NCBI GenBank assembly: GCA_947447975.1
Contig: CANFLU010000008.1
Location: forward strand, 1-64,000
DNA length: 64,000 nucleotides
DNA from: Comamonadaceae bacterium
GTDB lineage: Bacteria; Pseudomonadota; Gammaproteobacteria; Burkholderiales; Burkholderiaceae_C
Direction of reading: 5' to 3'
Made by a program: the position numbers and the translations under genes. Each line of letters begins with the position of its first letter. The first letter of the stretch is position 1. The notes beneath the pieces are model-generated. The model saw only the letters and a program-made list of their open reading frames with translations, was not told the origin of the DNA and did not search any database. Positions 8,819-17,665 of the stretch are shown here, in pieces.

Positions 8819-9304
8819 TTATCCGAGTTGCAAGCGCATCACCAGCGCGTCCTCGCGCTGACCGCGCCCCGCCGCGTAATATGCCTTGCGCTGCCCGACC
8901 ACTTCAAACCCATGGCTTTGGTAGACCTTGATAGCACGCACATTGCCCACCCGCACTTCCAGCCACAAGATGCGGGCCGCCTCGCTCAGGGCCCACAAAC
9001 GCGCGGCGTCCAGCATCAAGCGGCCCCAGCCCTGGCGCTGGTAATTGGGGTCCACGGTGATGTTGAGCAGATGCGCCTCTTCTACGCCCAGCATGACTAC
9101 AAAGTAGCCAAGCAGCGTATCGCCACCGAGCAGCAAACGCGCGTGGTAGCCGCTATGCAATACATCGCTAAAGTTGGCCCGTGACCAGGGGTGGGCATAG
9201 GCGCGCTGCTCCACTTCCATCACCCGCGCCAGGCTGGGCAAGTCCATGGCCGCTATGCGCGCCTCGGCGCGCTCCACCCCTTTAGGTCCCGGGTGTCTGC
9301 GCAT
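8819..9304 (-). CDS. rimI: Ribosomal protein S18-alanine N-acetyltransferase
   Basis: A 161-residue GNAT protein. The acetyl-CoA motif A is ITVDPNYQRQGWGRLML (R/QxxGxG/A), followed by LEVRVGNVRAIKVYQSHGF and KAYYAAGRGQREDALVM, both typical of RimI. It acetylates the N-terminal alanine of ribosomal protein S18. The start overlaps the end of tsaB by 23 bp, and the rimI-tsaB pairing is standard in proteobacteria and supports the call. A later in-frame start at MDLPSLARV would avoid the overlap. Confidence 0.93.
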   Translation of the reverse strand: MRRHPGPKGVERAEARIAAMDLPSLARVMEVEQRAYAHPWSRANFSDVLHSGYHARLLLGGDTLLGYFVVMLGVEEAHLLNITVDPNYQRQGWGRLMLDAARLWALSEAARILWLEVRVGNVRAIKVYQSHGFEVVGQRKAYYAAGRGQREDALVMRLQLG

Positions 9305-10136
9305 GGGCTGCGGTAAGAGATACAGGCCTGGACTCGGACACTGCTTCGGCCTGGGCTAGGCCCGCTTTGTGCGCTTTCTCCAAGGCACGCTCGCCGGTGG
9401 TCTTGGCAACTTTGTCGCGCACATACAAAGGCAAAGCCTGCTCCGGCGCTACGCATGCGCCCGCTGCAATCAAGACCGGAGCCAGTTGCAACAAGGCCAT
9501 GGCCTGCGGCAGTGCCTCGCAACAAAAAAGGCCAGCGGGGGCCGATAGACGCTCGCCATAGCTGGCAAATACATTGCCAGCCCATGCGCGCCATGGCGCG
9601 TTCAGCACCGCGCCGGGCAGCGCAATGCTTGGGGCATGCGCTGCGGGCGCGGACTGGGCCCAGGCGGCCACTTGCTCGGGCGCCAAGAGGCAAGGCGCTT
9701 GCAAAGTCGCCCACCCATCGCCGCTCCATGCATAGGTGGCGGCATAGACCTCGTCCATGCGGGCATCGAGCAAAGCGCTTACGCAAGCCTCGTTAGCCTG
9801 CGGCGCATGAGCCGCGCGGGCACTTTGCGCCAGCGCCAGCAATGAGGACACGGGCAAAACCGGCACCCCTGCACCGTAAGCCAGACCCTGGGCGACCGAG
9901 CAGGCGGTGCGCAAGCCAGTAAACGAACCGGGGCCGCTGCCAAAGCAAATCGCGTCCAGGTCGTGCAAGCGCAGATCGGCATCGCGCAGCAAATCCATGG
10001 CGGCGGCGATCAGGCTGCCGGATGCAGCAGCGCCGCCTGCGCCCTGGTGTTGCCAGTACTGCGGGCCGGCCGGGCTGCTGCGCATTACCGCCACGCTCAA
10101 GGCGTCGGTACTGGTGTCAAAAGCCAGAAGCTGCAT
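9282..10136 (-). CDS. tsaB: tRNA threonylcarbamoyladenosine biosynthesis protein TsaB
   Basis: A 284-residue protein starting MQLLAFDTSTDALSVAV, with GSGPGSFTGLRTACSVAQGLAYG near residue 75, the classic TsaB/YeaZ signature of the ASKHA fold. TsaB is the non-catalytic partner of TsaD and TsaE in forming t6A37 on tRNAs that read ANN codons. The ATG at 10134-10136 is preferred over upstream TTG codons because it fits the family's start. It is followed by rimI with a 23-bp overlap and preceded by an EamA transporter gene. Confidence 0.93.
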   Translation of the reverse strand: MQLLAFDTSTDALSVAVMRSSPAGPQYWQHQGAGGAAASGSLIAAAMDLLRDADLRLHDLDAICFGSGPGSFTGLRTACSVAQGLAYGAGVPVLPVSSLLALAQSARAAHAPQANEACVSALLDARMDEVYAATYAWSGDGWATLQAPCLLAPEQVAAWAQSAPAAHAPSIALPGAVLNAPWRAWAGNVFASYGERLSAPAGLFCCEALPQAMALLQLAPVLIAAGACVAPEQALPLYVRDKVAKTTGERALEKAHKAGLAQAEAVSESRPVSLTAAHAQTPGT

Positions 10137-10150
10137 GGATTTCAACAATC

Positions 10151-11188
10151 TCAGGGCTTTTGAAGGACTACATCAGGTGTGAGCGCCACCGGGGGCTGTG
10201 CCACCTTGCGCACGCCAAACACAATGCCGCCGCTCACCAAGGCCAAACCGGCCAGCACGTTCCAAGGCAAGGGTTCGCCCAAAAACAAGGCTGCGCACAA
10301 CGCAGACAGGCCGGGCACCACGGCGGTCATCATGGTGGAGCGCACCGGGCCGTAGTACTGGATCATTTTGGTAAAGCCAATGCCCGATACCGCCACCGAG
10401 CCCACGCCTTGAAAGCCCATCTGAAACACAATTTCGCGCCAAGGCGCCTGCAAGACCTGGCCTGGCAACCAGCCCAGCAGGCAGCCCAGGGTGTAGGCCG
10501 GCACGTACATCACAAACGCGAATGCCGTAATGCCAATGGTGGCCTGCACCGCATCCAGCGCAAAGCGGCGTACCAGCACGCTGTACATGGACCAGCACAT
10601 GGCGGCCAGCACAAACAAAACATCGCCACGCCACACGCCGCTGCCGTCAAACGCATGCAAGAGGCTGGCGCCGCCCACCAAGGCATCGCCGCAAACAATC
10701 AAACCCAGTCCCAGCGCCCGGCCCCAGCGTATGCGTTCACCCAATAGCAGCAAGGCGAGCAAAGTAGTCCACAAGGGAAGGCTGCCGGGCAAGAGCACCG
10801 AGGCATGCGCCGCCGGAGCGAATACGAAACCGCTATAGGCCAGCGTGGCGTAGAGCAAGCCGCCAAACAAACCGATGCGCCAGGTAATAGCCCAGGGCAA
10901 GGGCGAAACGCCAGCGAGTGAGCCACGCCCGGGTGCGAACGGATCCGCTTGCTGCCGCGCCGTGCGCGTGATCCACCAGCCCCAGGGCAACAAGACCAAA
11001 GCCGCGCCCCACAGGCGGGCATAGACCACGTCCAGAGGCAGGAGCGTGCCGCCACGCGCGGGGTCGGCCGTGGCGCGGGCGATCACAATGAAGGCGGTCC
11101 AGATGGTTATTGTCACCACTGCAGCGATACGGCCTTGTGCGGCAGGAGAAAGGCCGAAAGGCGATGCGGCGGGGACAGAGGAAGTCAT
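10151..11188 (-). CDS. EamA (DMT) family transporter
   Basis: A 345-residue membrane protein with about ten helices arranged as two EamA repeats, the second containing YYGPVRSTMMTAVVPGLSALCAALFLGEPL, a normal ending for the repeat. Family members export amino acids or other small metabolites; the substrate here is unknown. The ATG at 11186-11188 (MTSSVPAAS) is chosen over a start 54 bp upstream because the longer version would extend into a low-complexity intergenic stretch. It is on the same strand as tsaB, 14 bp away. Confidence 0.85.
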   Translation of the reverse strand: MTSSVPAASPFGLSPAAQGRIAAVVTITIWTAFIVIARATADPARGGTLLPLDVVYARLWGAALVLLPWGWWITRTARQQADPFAPGRGSLAGVSPLPWAITWRIGLFGGLLYATLAYSGFVFAPAAHASVLLPGSLPLWTTLLALLLLGERIRWGRALGLGLIVCGDALVGGASLLHAFDGSGVWRGDVLFVLAAMCWSMYSVLVRRFALDAVQATIGITAFAFVMYVPAYTLGCLLGWLPGQVLQAPWREIVFQMGFQGVGSVAVSGIGFTKMIQYYGPVRSTMMTAVVPGLSALCAALFLGEPLPWNVLAGLALVSGGIVFGVRKVAQPPVALTPDVVLQKP

Positions 11189-11233
11189 CGGGTCGATTAT
11201 CGGGGGTGGTTTGTCCCCCGCTTCCCCCCCCCG

Positions 11234-11261
11234 CCCCTTCACCCCCGCCGGGGTGAAGGGG
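11234..11261. repeat. Perfect 12-bp hairpin, REP-like palindrome
   Basis: CCCCTTCACCCC (11234-11245) and GGGGTGAAGGGG (11250-11261) form a perfect 12-bp stem with a four-base loop. It lies upstream of the EamA gene, so it is not that gene's terminator. Its form resembles palindromes scattered through Comamonadaceae chromosomes. Confidence 0.7.
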
Positions 11262-11724
11262 AGCTTGAATACCCAATTTGGTTCTTTGCGCTAAGGTTGG
11301 GGGGTTATTGAATCGGGGCGTTGCAGCATGGGTTTGTTGGCCCCGATTGGGGAACGTGGCAGTCGTAGTCAATGGATTGGGGATTGGCGCGGCTGCGGCA
11401 GCAGTGCGCCAAGCAGCGTGTGCAAAGTGAGCGAAGCGAACGAGCACACGCGGTATTCGGACTTCCTGGGCCATTGGCCGTGCTGAGCAACGCAGCGGCG
11501 CACGGATCAGGGCGGGCGCTTGTTTGAGCGTAGCGAGTTTGCGCACGACCCCGGGCGATGCGAGTAGCGCAAGGTACCCCGCAGGGGCACGGTCTTAGGC
11601 TCGCCTTTCTTTTGCTTACTTTTCTTTGGCGAAGCAAAGAAAAGTGAGGCCTGCGGCAGGCAACAAGCCAACCCACAGCCCGAAACCTGACTTTCAATCT
11701 AGTCAGAGCCACCGATAATCAACC
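11262..11724. other. Long intergenic region, repeat-type DNA, no gene seen
   Basis: About 460 bp between the divergent EamA and dacB genes. It is rich in short repeated words such as gcgaagcgaacg, tagcgagtttgcgc and agcgcaagg, and it ends in a pyrimidine-rich hairpin. The composition looks like a dispersed intergenic repeat rather than coding DNA. The open frames here have no recognisable protein. The dacB promoter should lie in its last 100 bp. Confidence 0.55.
11618..11645. repeat. 11-bp stem-loop in dispersed intergenic repeat
   Basis: ACTTTTCTTTG (11618-11628) and CAAAGAAAAGT (11635-11645) are perfect complements around a six-base loop. From memory, the surrounding pyrimidine-rich block is common between genes of Burkholderiales and Xanthomonadales and behaves as a repeat family. 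Confidence 0.6.
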
Positions 11725-13149
11725 ATGGGTATTGATTTCTACTTGCGGCATGGCTTGACGGTACTGCTCATGCTGGTCAGCGCCACGGCGCACGCCCAGT
11801 TACCGGCGGCGTTAGAAGAAGCTTTAATGCGCGCCCGCATTCCTGCAAGCGCAACCGCATTACTGGTGGTGGACGCGCAAGATGCCAAGGCAGTGCCGCG
11901 TTTGCAACACCGCAGCGAAGCGCCGATGCAGGCGGCTTCCGTAATGAAGTTGTTCACCACCTATGCGGCGCTGGACTTGCTGGGCCCGGCCTATAGCTGG
12001 AGCACACCGGTGTACATCGACGGCCTGGTACGCGATGGGACGCTGACGGGTAATTTGTACATCCAAGGCCAGGGCGATCCGCAATTGGTGATGGAGCGCT
12101 TGTGGCTGCTGCTGCGCCGGGTGCAAAGCCTGGGCATTGCGCGCATCAGCGGCGACATCGTGCTCGATAACAGCGCATTTTTTGTACCCGACCAAGACCC
12201 CGCAGCTTTTGACGGCGAGCCGTTGCGCCCCTATAACGCGCGCCCAGAGGCGCTGCTGATCAATTACAAATCCATCGTGATGACTTTCACGCCCGAGCCT
12301 TCCGGGCGCGTGGCACGGGTGCAATACGACCCGCCTTTGTGGGGCGTGCAAACCCAGGACACCGTAGCGCTAAGCGGCGGCGCTTGTAATGACTACCGCG
12401 CGGGCTTGAAGGCAGATTTTTCTGACCCTTTGCGCATCCGCTTTGGCGGTGCCCTTCCCGCCTCCTGTGGCGAAAAAATCTGGCCAATTGCCTATGCCGA
12501 CCCGAACAGCTATGCGCCACGCGCGGTGCAAGGCCTGTGGCGCAGCATGGGCGCGGGCCTGGACGGCAACGCACGCTGGGGCACGGTACCGCCCAAACTG
12601 CTAGAGACCAGACCATTACTGGAATGGCGCTCGCCACCCTTGGCCGAGGTCGTGCGCGAAATCAATAAGTACAGTAACAACGTCATGGCCCAGCAAGTCT
12701 TTTTGACGCTGGGCCGCGATGGCGGCAAGGGCACGGCACGGGCCGAAGCGTCACGGGCCGTCTTGCAAAAATGGTGGGAGACGCGCGTCGGCAGTGAAGA
12801 TGCGCCACTGGTGGACAACGGCGCAGGTTTATCGCGCAGCGAGCGCGTCAGCGCACGGGCATTGGGCCATTTGCTACAACATGCTTACCGATCGCCCTTG
12901 ATGCCCGAATTGATCGCCTCCTTACCGATTAGCGGCATCGACGGCACACTGCTGCGCTCCAAAGCCCGCGCCGCAGGCAGCGCCCACCTCAAGACCGGCA
13001 GCATCTTGGGTGTGAACGCCATCGCAGGCTATGTGGATGCCTCCAGCGGTAAACGCTATGCGGTGGTAGCTTTGGTCAACCATGGCAATGCATCAGCGGC
13101 TCGACCGGTCCTCGATGCACTGGTGGACTGGGCCGCGCAGGACCAATAA
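11725..13149 (+). CDS. dacB: D-alanyl-D-alanine carboxypeptidase/endopeptidase (PBP4)
   Basis: A 474-residue periplasmic enzyme of the S13 family that trims or opens cross-links in peptidoglycan. A signal peptide ends near AHAQ (residue 24). The three active-site motifs are present: SVMK (S72, K75), SNN in KYSNNVMAQQ and KTG in LKTGSILGVNAIAG. The long insert between the first two motifs is usual for class C PBPs. The SemiSWEET gene starts 7 bp after its stop. Confidence 0.95.
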   Translation: MGIDFYLRHGLTVLLMLVSATAHAQLPAALEEALMRARIPASATALLVVDAQDAKAVPRLQHRSEAPMQAASVMKLFTTYAALDLLGPAYSWSTPVYIDGLVRDGTLTGNLYIQGQGDPQLVMERLWLLLRRVQSLGIARISGDIVLDNSAFFVPDQDPAAFDGEPLRPYNARPEALLINYKSIVMTFTPEPSGRVARVQYDPPLWGVQTQDTVALSGGACNDYRAGLKADFSDPLRIRFGGALPASCGEKIWPIAYADPNSYAPRAVQGLWRSMGAGLDGNARWGTVPPKLLETRPLLEWRSPPLAEVVREINKYSNNVMAQQVFLTLGRDGGKGTARAEASRAVLQKWWETRVGSEDAPLVDNGAGLSRSERVSARALGHLLQHAYRSPLMPELIASLPISGIDGTLLRSKARAAGSAHLKTGSILGVNAIAGYVDASSGKRYAVVALVNHGNASAARPVLDALVDWAAQDQ

Positions 13150-13156
13150 AAACACT

Positions 13157-13414
13157 ATGAACCTGACCGACACCATAGGTACCGTGGGCGCAACCCTGAC
13201 GACAGTCGCCTTCCTGCCCCAGGTGTGGCACACCTTCCGAACCAAGGACGTCAGCGGCATTTCGCTAGGTATGTACACCGTGCTCACGATGGGCATTGCC
13301 CTGTGGGTCGCCTACGGCTGGTTACTGTCGGCCTGGCCCATCATCATCGCCAACGGCATCACATTGGCATTGGCGCTGGCGATATTGCTCATGAAGCTGC
13401 GCTACCGCAGCTAG
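13157..13414 (+). CDS. SemiSWEET-type sugar transporter
   Basis: An 85-residue protein with three hydrophobic segments. The PQ-loop sequence TTVAFLPQVWHTFRTKD followed by SGISLGMY is diagnostic of SemiSWEET proteins, which dimerise to form a small sugar-permeable pore. The start MNLTDTIG at 13157 follows the dacB stop by 7 bp. An in-frame upstream start exists within dacB but would add unrelated residues. Confidence 0.92.
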   Translation: MNLTDTIGTVGATLTTVAFLPQVWHTFRTKDVSGISLGMYTVLTMGIALWVAYGWLLSAWPIIIANGITLALALAILLMKLRYRS

Positions 13415-13495
13415 CTTGCACAAGCGCCAAAAGCAGCGACCGGTGCAATCGAGCGCGCAGGCGCCCGGGAAATTCAAATAGGCAGATTCATTTCC

Positions 13496-13517
13496 AAACT
13501 AGTTATCAGACTAGTTT
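13496..13517 (+). terminator. Possible terminator after dacB-SemiSWEET
   Basis: AAACTAG (13496-13502) and CTAGTTT (13511-13517) pair around an eight-base loop and run into further T residues. The stem is short and AT-rich, so this is a weak candidate. Confidence 0.35.
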
Positions 13518-13637
13518 TTGGCATGGTTAGAAGGGTATACCCGAATTCCATAATTTTGACGCTAACGTTACATTTTGTCGCGAATTTGGTCATTTAATCA
13601 AATTACATCACCCTCAAAAGCCAAGGAGACATTCAGT

Positions 13638-14918
13638 ATGCGATTTGTAAAACAGTTGGGGCTCGTTTCCATCACGGTACTGCTGCTTGCGGCCTGCGGT
13701 GGCGGATCGGAGCAAGCCGCCAAAGTGACGTATTCCAGCGTAGTGTCTTTTGGCGATAGCCTGAGCGATGCGGGGACTTATGGGAGCCAATTTACGGTTA
13801 ATGGCGTGAAGGGGGCAATTGGAAGTGATCCCACCCCAAGCTATGTAGCTGTTCAGTTAATTGCAGCGACAATCACAGGCAAGCCATCGTGTGCAGCCCG
13901 CATCGGTGGATTTACCCGTGCGGTGACCTCGGTTTCTGGTTGTACCAATTACGCGCAAGGCGGGGCGCGTGTTACCAACCCGGTTGGCCCGGGCAATTCA
14001 GGCACTGCGGGCTCTTTTGATAAAGCACTCACTGAACCGGTAGTCCGGCAAATTCAAAATTATTTGGCAACGACTGGCGGGAAATTTAGCGGTACCGAGC
14101 TCATCACCGTCATGGCTGGCGGAAACGATTTGTTATCCCAAGCGGATGCCCTCACCAGCAGAGGCAATGCCGAATTTGCGACATCACTGATCACTCAATT
14201 AGTTGCGGGTGCATCGACGCCAACAGGCCAAGGATTAGCCTATGCGGCGCTCGTTCCCGCGGTCACGGCGGCTGCCGGCGCCAGCGGTGCAACGCCAACG
14301 AGCATCATTGTTGCGGCCATTGGGACCGCTAGCCAAAATGCGACTGCCAACGGTTACACAAATTCTGCGGCCACGATGGCTAATGCAGGCGCAATAGGAT
14401 TAACTGCCCAGACAGCGGCAGAAACCTACGTTAAAAACACCGGTATACAAAATGCCGTGATTGCCATGACGACCGCAGGGGCGGAACTTGCAGCCTACGT
14501 CAAAGACATGAAAGCCAAGGGAGCAACCCGGGTCATGGTCATCAACATGCCGGATGCTAGCGGGACACCTTACGCAGTGAAGGGTGGCACACAGGCATTG
14601 GTCCTCCCGATGGTGACTGCCTTTAACGCGCGACTGGCCGCAGATCTCAAAGGCGAATCCGGCGTGCTGATGATTGACATGTTTAGCGAGTCACAGAAGC
14701 AGTTCAACACTCCCGCGCAATTTGGCCTCAGCAATGTCACCGACGCAGCCTGCGACATGTCCAATCTGCTAAGCGTGACGCAATGCACTATCAGCACTTT
14801 GCTTGCGGGCGACAAATCGCGCTTCGCGTTCGCAGACAGTGTGCATCCAACACCTTACGGACACAAATTGATGGCCCAACTCATGTCCAAAGAGTTAACC
14901 CTGGCTGGTTGGCTCTAG
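13638..14918 (+). CDS. SGNH/GDSL-family hydrolase lipoprotein
   Basis: A 426-residue protein with a lipoprotein signal (LLLAAC, cysteine 20). The GDSL block is SFGDSLSDAG (S41 nucleophile), the third block is AGGNDLL and the catalytic Asp/His block is DSVHPTPYGH. This matches the secreted esterase/phospholipase (PlaA, thermolabile haemolysin) type. The middle is alanine- and threonine-rich and longer than in minimal GDSL enzymes. The start at 13638 has a good AAGGAG site 10 bp upstream; the in-frame ATG at 13575 lacks one. An OmpW-like gene follows after 26 bp, suggesting an operon. Confidence 0.9.
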   Translation: MRFVKQLGLVSITVLLLAACGGGSEQAAKVTYSSVVSFGDSLSDAGTYGSQFTVNGVKGAIGSDPTPSYVAVQLIAATITGKPSCAARIGGFTRAVTSVSGCTNYAQGGARVTNPVGPGNSGTAGSFDKALTEPVVRQIQNYLATTGGKFSGTELITVMAGGNDLLSQADALTSRGNAEFATSLITQLVAGASTPTGQGLAYAALVPAVTAAAGASGATPTSIIVAAIGTASQNATANGYTNSAATMANAGAIGLTAQTAAETYVKNTGIQNAVIAMTTAGAELAAYVKDMKAKGATRVMVINMPDASGTPYAVKGGTQALVLPMVTAFNARLAADLKGESGVLMIDMFSESQKQFNTPAQFGLSNVTDAACDMSNLLSVTQCTISTLLAGDKSRFAFADSVHPTPYGHKLMAQLMSKELTLAGWL

Positions 14919-14944
14919 GCCTTGGACTATTCGGAGAATTACCC

Positions 14945-15613
14945 ATGAAAAAATCAATTCCATTTCTCATGCTGTTGGCGCTTGCACTCGCTGCTTCCGT
15001 GGCTAGCGCCCAATCCGCCGGCACCTGGCTAGGCCGCCTTGGCATGACCACCATCGCACCGCAAGTCACCAGCGGTGTGATGACAGCGCCCAGCTTTGAA
15101 GGTACCAAGTCGGATGTCAGCTCGGCCAGCCAAGTCAGTGGCGGCGTCACCTATATGTACACGGACAATATCTCGATCGATGTTCCGCTCGCATTGCCTT
15201 TCACCCATAAGCTGTACGGCGCAGGTGCCTTGGCAGGTGCGGGACAAATCGGGGAAGTTCAGGCCCTGCCAATGACGGTGTTTTTGCAATACCGGTTTAT
15301 GGAGGCGGACAGTCAGTTCCGCCCCTACGTCGGCATAGGCGCCACCTACGCGTATTTCTTTAACGCCAAAGGCGGGGCGGCACTGACAGCCATGACGAAC
15401 CCCGGCGGACCCACGACGACGATCACTGTGGATTCGAAATTCATCGCTACGCCACAAATCGGGCTGACCTACACTATCAATGACAAGTTGTTTGTTGACG
15501 CTTTTTACAGTAAATCAATGCTGCAAACCCGCAACACGTTTTCGACTGGCCAAACACTGGATGTCACCTTAGACCCTGCGTCTTATGGCATTACCATCGG
15601 CACTAAGTTCTAA
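14945..15613 (+). CDS. OmpW-like outer-membrane beta-barrel protein
   Basis: A 222-residue protein with a signal peptide (MKKSIPFLMLLALALAASVA then SAQ). Alternating beta strands follow, with YMYTDNISIDVPLALPFTH, YRFMEADSQFRPYVGIGATY and a C-terminal ITIGTKF ending in phenylalanine, all typical of OmpW family eight-strand barrels. These carry small hydrophobic molecules across the outer membrane. A GGAGAA ribosome site precedes the ATG. Its position after a secreted lipase suggests uptake of released lipid products, which is inference. Confidence 0.85.
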   Translation: MKKSIPFLMLLALALAASVASAQSAGTWLGRLGMTTIAPQVTSGVMTAPSFEGTKSDVSSASQVSGGVTYMYTDNISIDVPLALPFTHKLYGAGALAGAGQIGEVQALPMTVFLQYRFMEADSQFRPYVGIGATYAYFFNAKGGAALTAMTNPGGPTTTITVDSKFIATPQIGLTYTINDKLFVDAFYSKSMLQTRNTFSTGQTLDVTLDPASYGITIGTKF

Positions 15614-15661
15614 GGTGGCTACCGGTGCGGATGCGCCGGTAAATCGTAGGTTCCGGATACC

Positions 15662-15691
15662 AAGCCCTTGCTGTTTAGTAAGGGCTTTTTT
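15662..15691. terminator. Rho-independent terminator between convergent genes
   Basis: AAGCCCTT (15662-15669) and AAGGGCTT (15680-15687) form an eight-base stem followed by a run of T residues. It ends the OmpW-like transcription unit and overlaps the stop codon of the convergent yggS gene. Confidence 0.85.
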
Positions 15692-16382
15692 ATGCGCGGG
15701 AGCTGCGGGTCCCAAATATCGCCGACCCTACCCGTACCAGCGTGCTCCCCGCTTGGATAGCTGCTTCTAAGTCCGCACTCATGCCCAAAGACAAGGTGTC
15801 TAGGTCACAGCCTTGTGCTTTGAGGGCCTCATACAAGGCTAAGCTGCGCTGATGCACCACCAAGGCGCTGGCAAAGTCTGGTGCCGGTTCGGGGATGCTC
15901 ATGATGCCGCGCAATCGCAGGCCGGGCAGGCCTGCGATCTGGCTAGCCAATTCTGCGGCCTGGTCAGGTGGCACGCCGGCCTTGGTCGGCCCGCCATCGA
16001 CATTGACCTGGATACACACCTGTAGCGGTTCGCGCGTGGGTGGTCTTTGTTCGCTCAGTCTTTGCGCGATTTTGAGCCTATCGACCGAATGCACCCAGTC
16101 GAAGTGTTCGGCCACTAAGCGGGTTTTATTGCTTTGAATCGGGCCAATGCAGTGCCACACCAGCGGTAAATGTGCAAGAGCCTGGATTTTGTCCACGCCT
16201 TCCTGAATGTAGTTTTCACCAAAATCCCTTTGCCCTGCTGCATGGGCCTGAGACACCGCCTGCGCCGAAAACGTCTTGGAAACAGCCAGCAGGCGCACCG
16301 AGGCCGGTTCGCGTCCAGCGGCTTCGCACGCATTGGCTATGCGCAGCCAAATTGTTTCCAAATTAGTTTTTATTTCAAACAT
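15690..16382 (-). CDS. yggS: YggS family pyridoxal-phosphate homeostasis protein
   Basis: A 230-residue alanine-racemase-like fold protein. The PLP lysine is in LLAVSKTF (K36), followed by FGENYIQEGVDKI, WHCIGPIQSNK, a GIMSIP stretch and LSLGMSADLEAAI, all family signatures. It binds PLP and helps balance B6 vitamers and amino-acid pools; no turnover reaction is established. It is divergent from pilT, as in many Betaproteobacteria. Confidence 0.95.
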   Translation of the reverse strand: MFEIKTNLETIWLRIANACEAAGREPASVRLLAVSKTFSAQAVSQAHAAGQRDFGENYIQEGVDKIQALAHLPLVWHCIGPIQSNKTRLVAEHFDWVHSVDRLKIAQRLSEQRPPTREPLQVCIQVNVDGGPTKAGVPPDQAAELASQIAGLPGLRLRGIMSIPEPAPDFASALVVHQRSLALYEALKAQGCDLDTLSLGMSADLEAAIQAGSTLVRVGSAIFGTRSSRA

Positions 16383-16452
16383 AATTAAAAATTGGATTTG
16401 AAGCAGTAGTTTTCAGGTAAGCAATCTACAAATGGGTTCGGGAGTCAGGACA

Positions 16453-17496
16453 ATGGATATATCGCAGTTATTGGCCTTCAGCGTCAAAAACAAAGCCTCT
16501 GATTTGCACCTGTCGGCTGGTTTACCGCCCATGTTAAGGGTTCACGGCGATATGCGGCGCGTGGACCTTCCCGCTCTGGAGTCCGCACAGGTGTTAGCCA
16601 TGGTTCATGACGTCATGAGCGAGAGCCAACGCAAGCACTTTGCAGAATTGCTGGAGCTTGATTTCGCATTTGAAATAGCAGGCCTGTCGCGTTTCCGCGT
16701 CAACGCATTTATGCAACTGCGCGGCGCCGGAGCGGTCTTTAGGACCATCCCAAGCAAAGTCTTGAGTTTGGCGCAACTCAATGCACCGTCTATTTTTGCA
16801 GACATTGCCCTCAAGCCGCGGGGTCTGGTGCTGGTAAGCGGCGCGACCGGGTCAGGTAAATCAACGACGCTGGCGGGCTTGGTTAACCATATCAACGAAA
16901 ACGCCCACCGGCATATCCTGACGATTGAAGACCCGATTGAATTTATCCATACGTCGCGCAATTGTCTGATCAACCAGCGCGAGCTCGGGCCCCATACGCA
17001 TAGTTTTTCGCAGGCACTGCGGTCGGCCCTGCGTGAGGACCCCGATGCAATTTTGGTTGGTGAGCTGCGCGATCTAGACACCATGCGCTTGGCACTTTCG
17101 GCCGCTGAAACCGGGCATTTGGTGTTGGCCACCGTGCACACGTCTAGTGCCGCCAAGACAATTGACAGGATGATAGATGTGTTCCCAGGGGACGAGAAAG
17201 ACATGGTTAGGGCTATGTTGTCCGAGTCGCTCCTAGCCGTGATCTCGCAAACTTTGTGCAAAAACCTTACACATGATGGGCGCGTGGCGGCGTATGAAAT
17301 CATGTTGGGCACCAACAGCATCCGCAACCTGATACGTGAAGGGAAAGTGGCACAAATGTATTCCGCTATCCAAATGGGCAACGGGGTAGGTATGCAAACA
17401 TTGGACCAGAGTCTGATGGCCCTGTTCAAGTCCGAGCGCATCGCCCGGGACGAGGCGCGGCGCAATGCCAAATCGCCCGAGTCTTTCAATGACTGA
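16453..17496 (+). CDS. pilT: Type IV pilus retraction ATPase PilT
   Basis: A 347-residue hexameric ATPase that drives pilus retraction and twitching motility. The start MDISQLLAFSVKNKASDLHL is the standard PilT N-terminus and has a GGAGTCAGGA site upstream. Walker A is GATGSGKST (about 130-138), the Asp box is ILTIEDPIEF, and the PilT-specific SIRNLIREGK motif (usually AIRNLIRE) lies near the C-terminus. The pilU gene, usually next, is not adjacent here; the next gene is a dehydrogenase. Confidence 0.96.
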   Translation: MDISQLLAFSVKNKASDLHLSAGLPPMLRVHGDMRRVDLPALESAQVLAMVHDVMSESQRKHFAELLELDFAFEIAGLSRFRVNAFMQLRGAGAVFRTIPSKVLSLAQLNAPSIFADIALKPRGLVLVSGATGSGKSTTLAGLVNHINENAHRHILTIEDPIEFIHTSRNCLINQRELGPHTHSFSQALRSALREDPDAILVGELRDLDTMRLALSAAETGHLVLATVHTSSAAKTIDRMIDVFPGDEKDMVRAMLSESLLAVISQTLCKNLTHDGRVAAYEIMLGTNSIRNLIREGKVAQMYSAIQMGNGVGMQTLDQSLMALFKSERIARDEARRNAKSPESFND

Positions 17497-17665
17497 GAGG
17501 CGCTTTGAAAAAGCGCTGCGTCAGCGCGATGGAACCAAGGCTTAGCCTATCGCAATTGGAGTGCATGGACCATGCAATGGGTATAGCGGGCCTACATAAG
17601 CGCATAGCAAATTTCATAATCGTCTAAAGTGTGGGGTTTGCTAACCCGTCCAATAAGGAAGATCT

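Noticed and set aside
13082..13156. Upstream ATG for the SemiSWEET gene inside dacB
   Set aside because: It would add 25 residues unlike the family, while the ATG at 13157 gives a normal SemiSWEET N-terminus.
17497..17665. Expected pilU gene or remnant after pilT
   Set aside because: Only 170 bp of non-coding sequence with a weak hairpin; no pilU-like residue pattern was seen.
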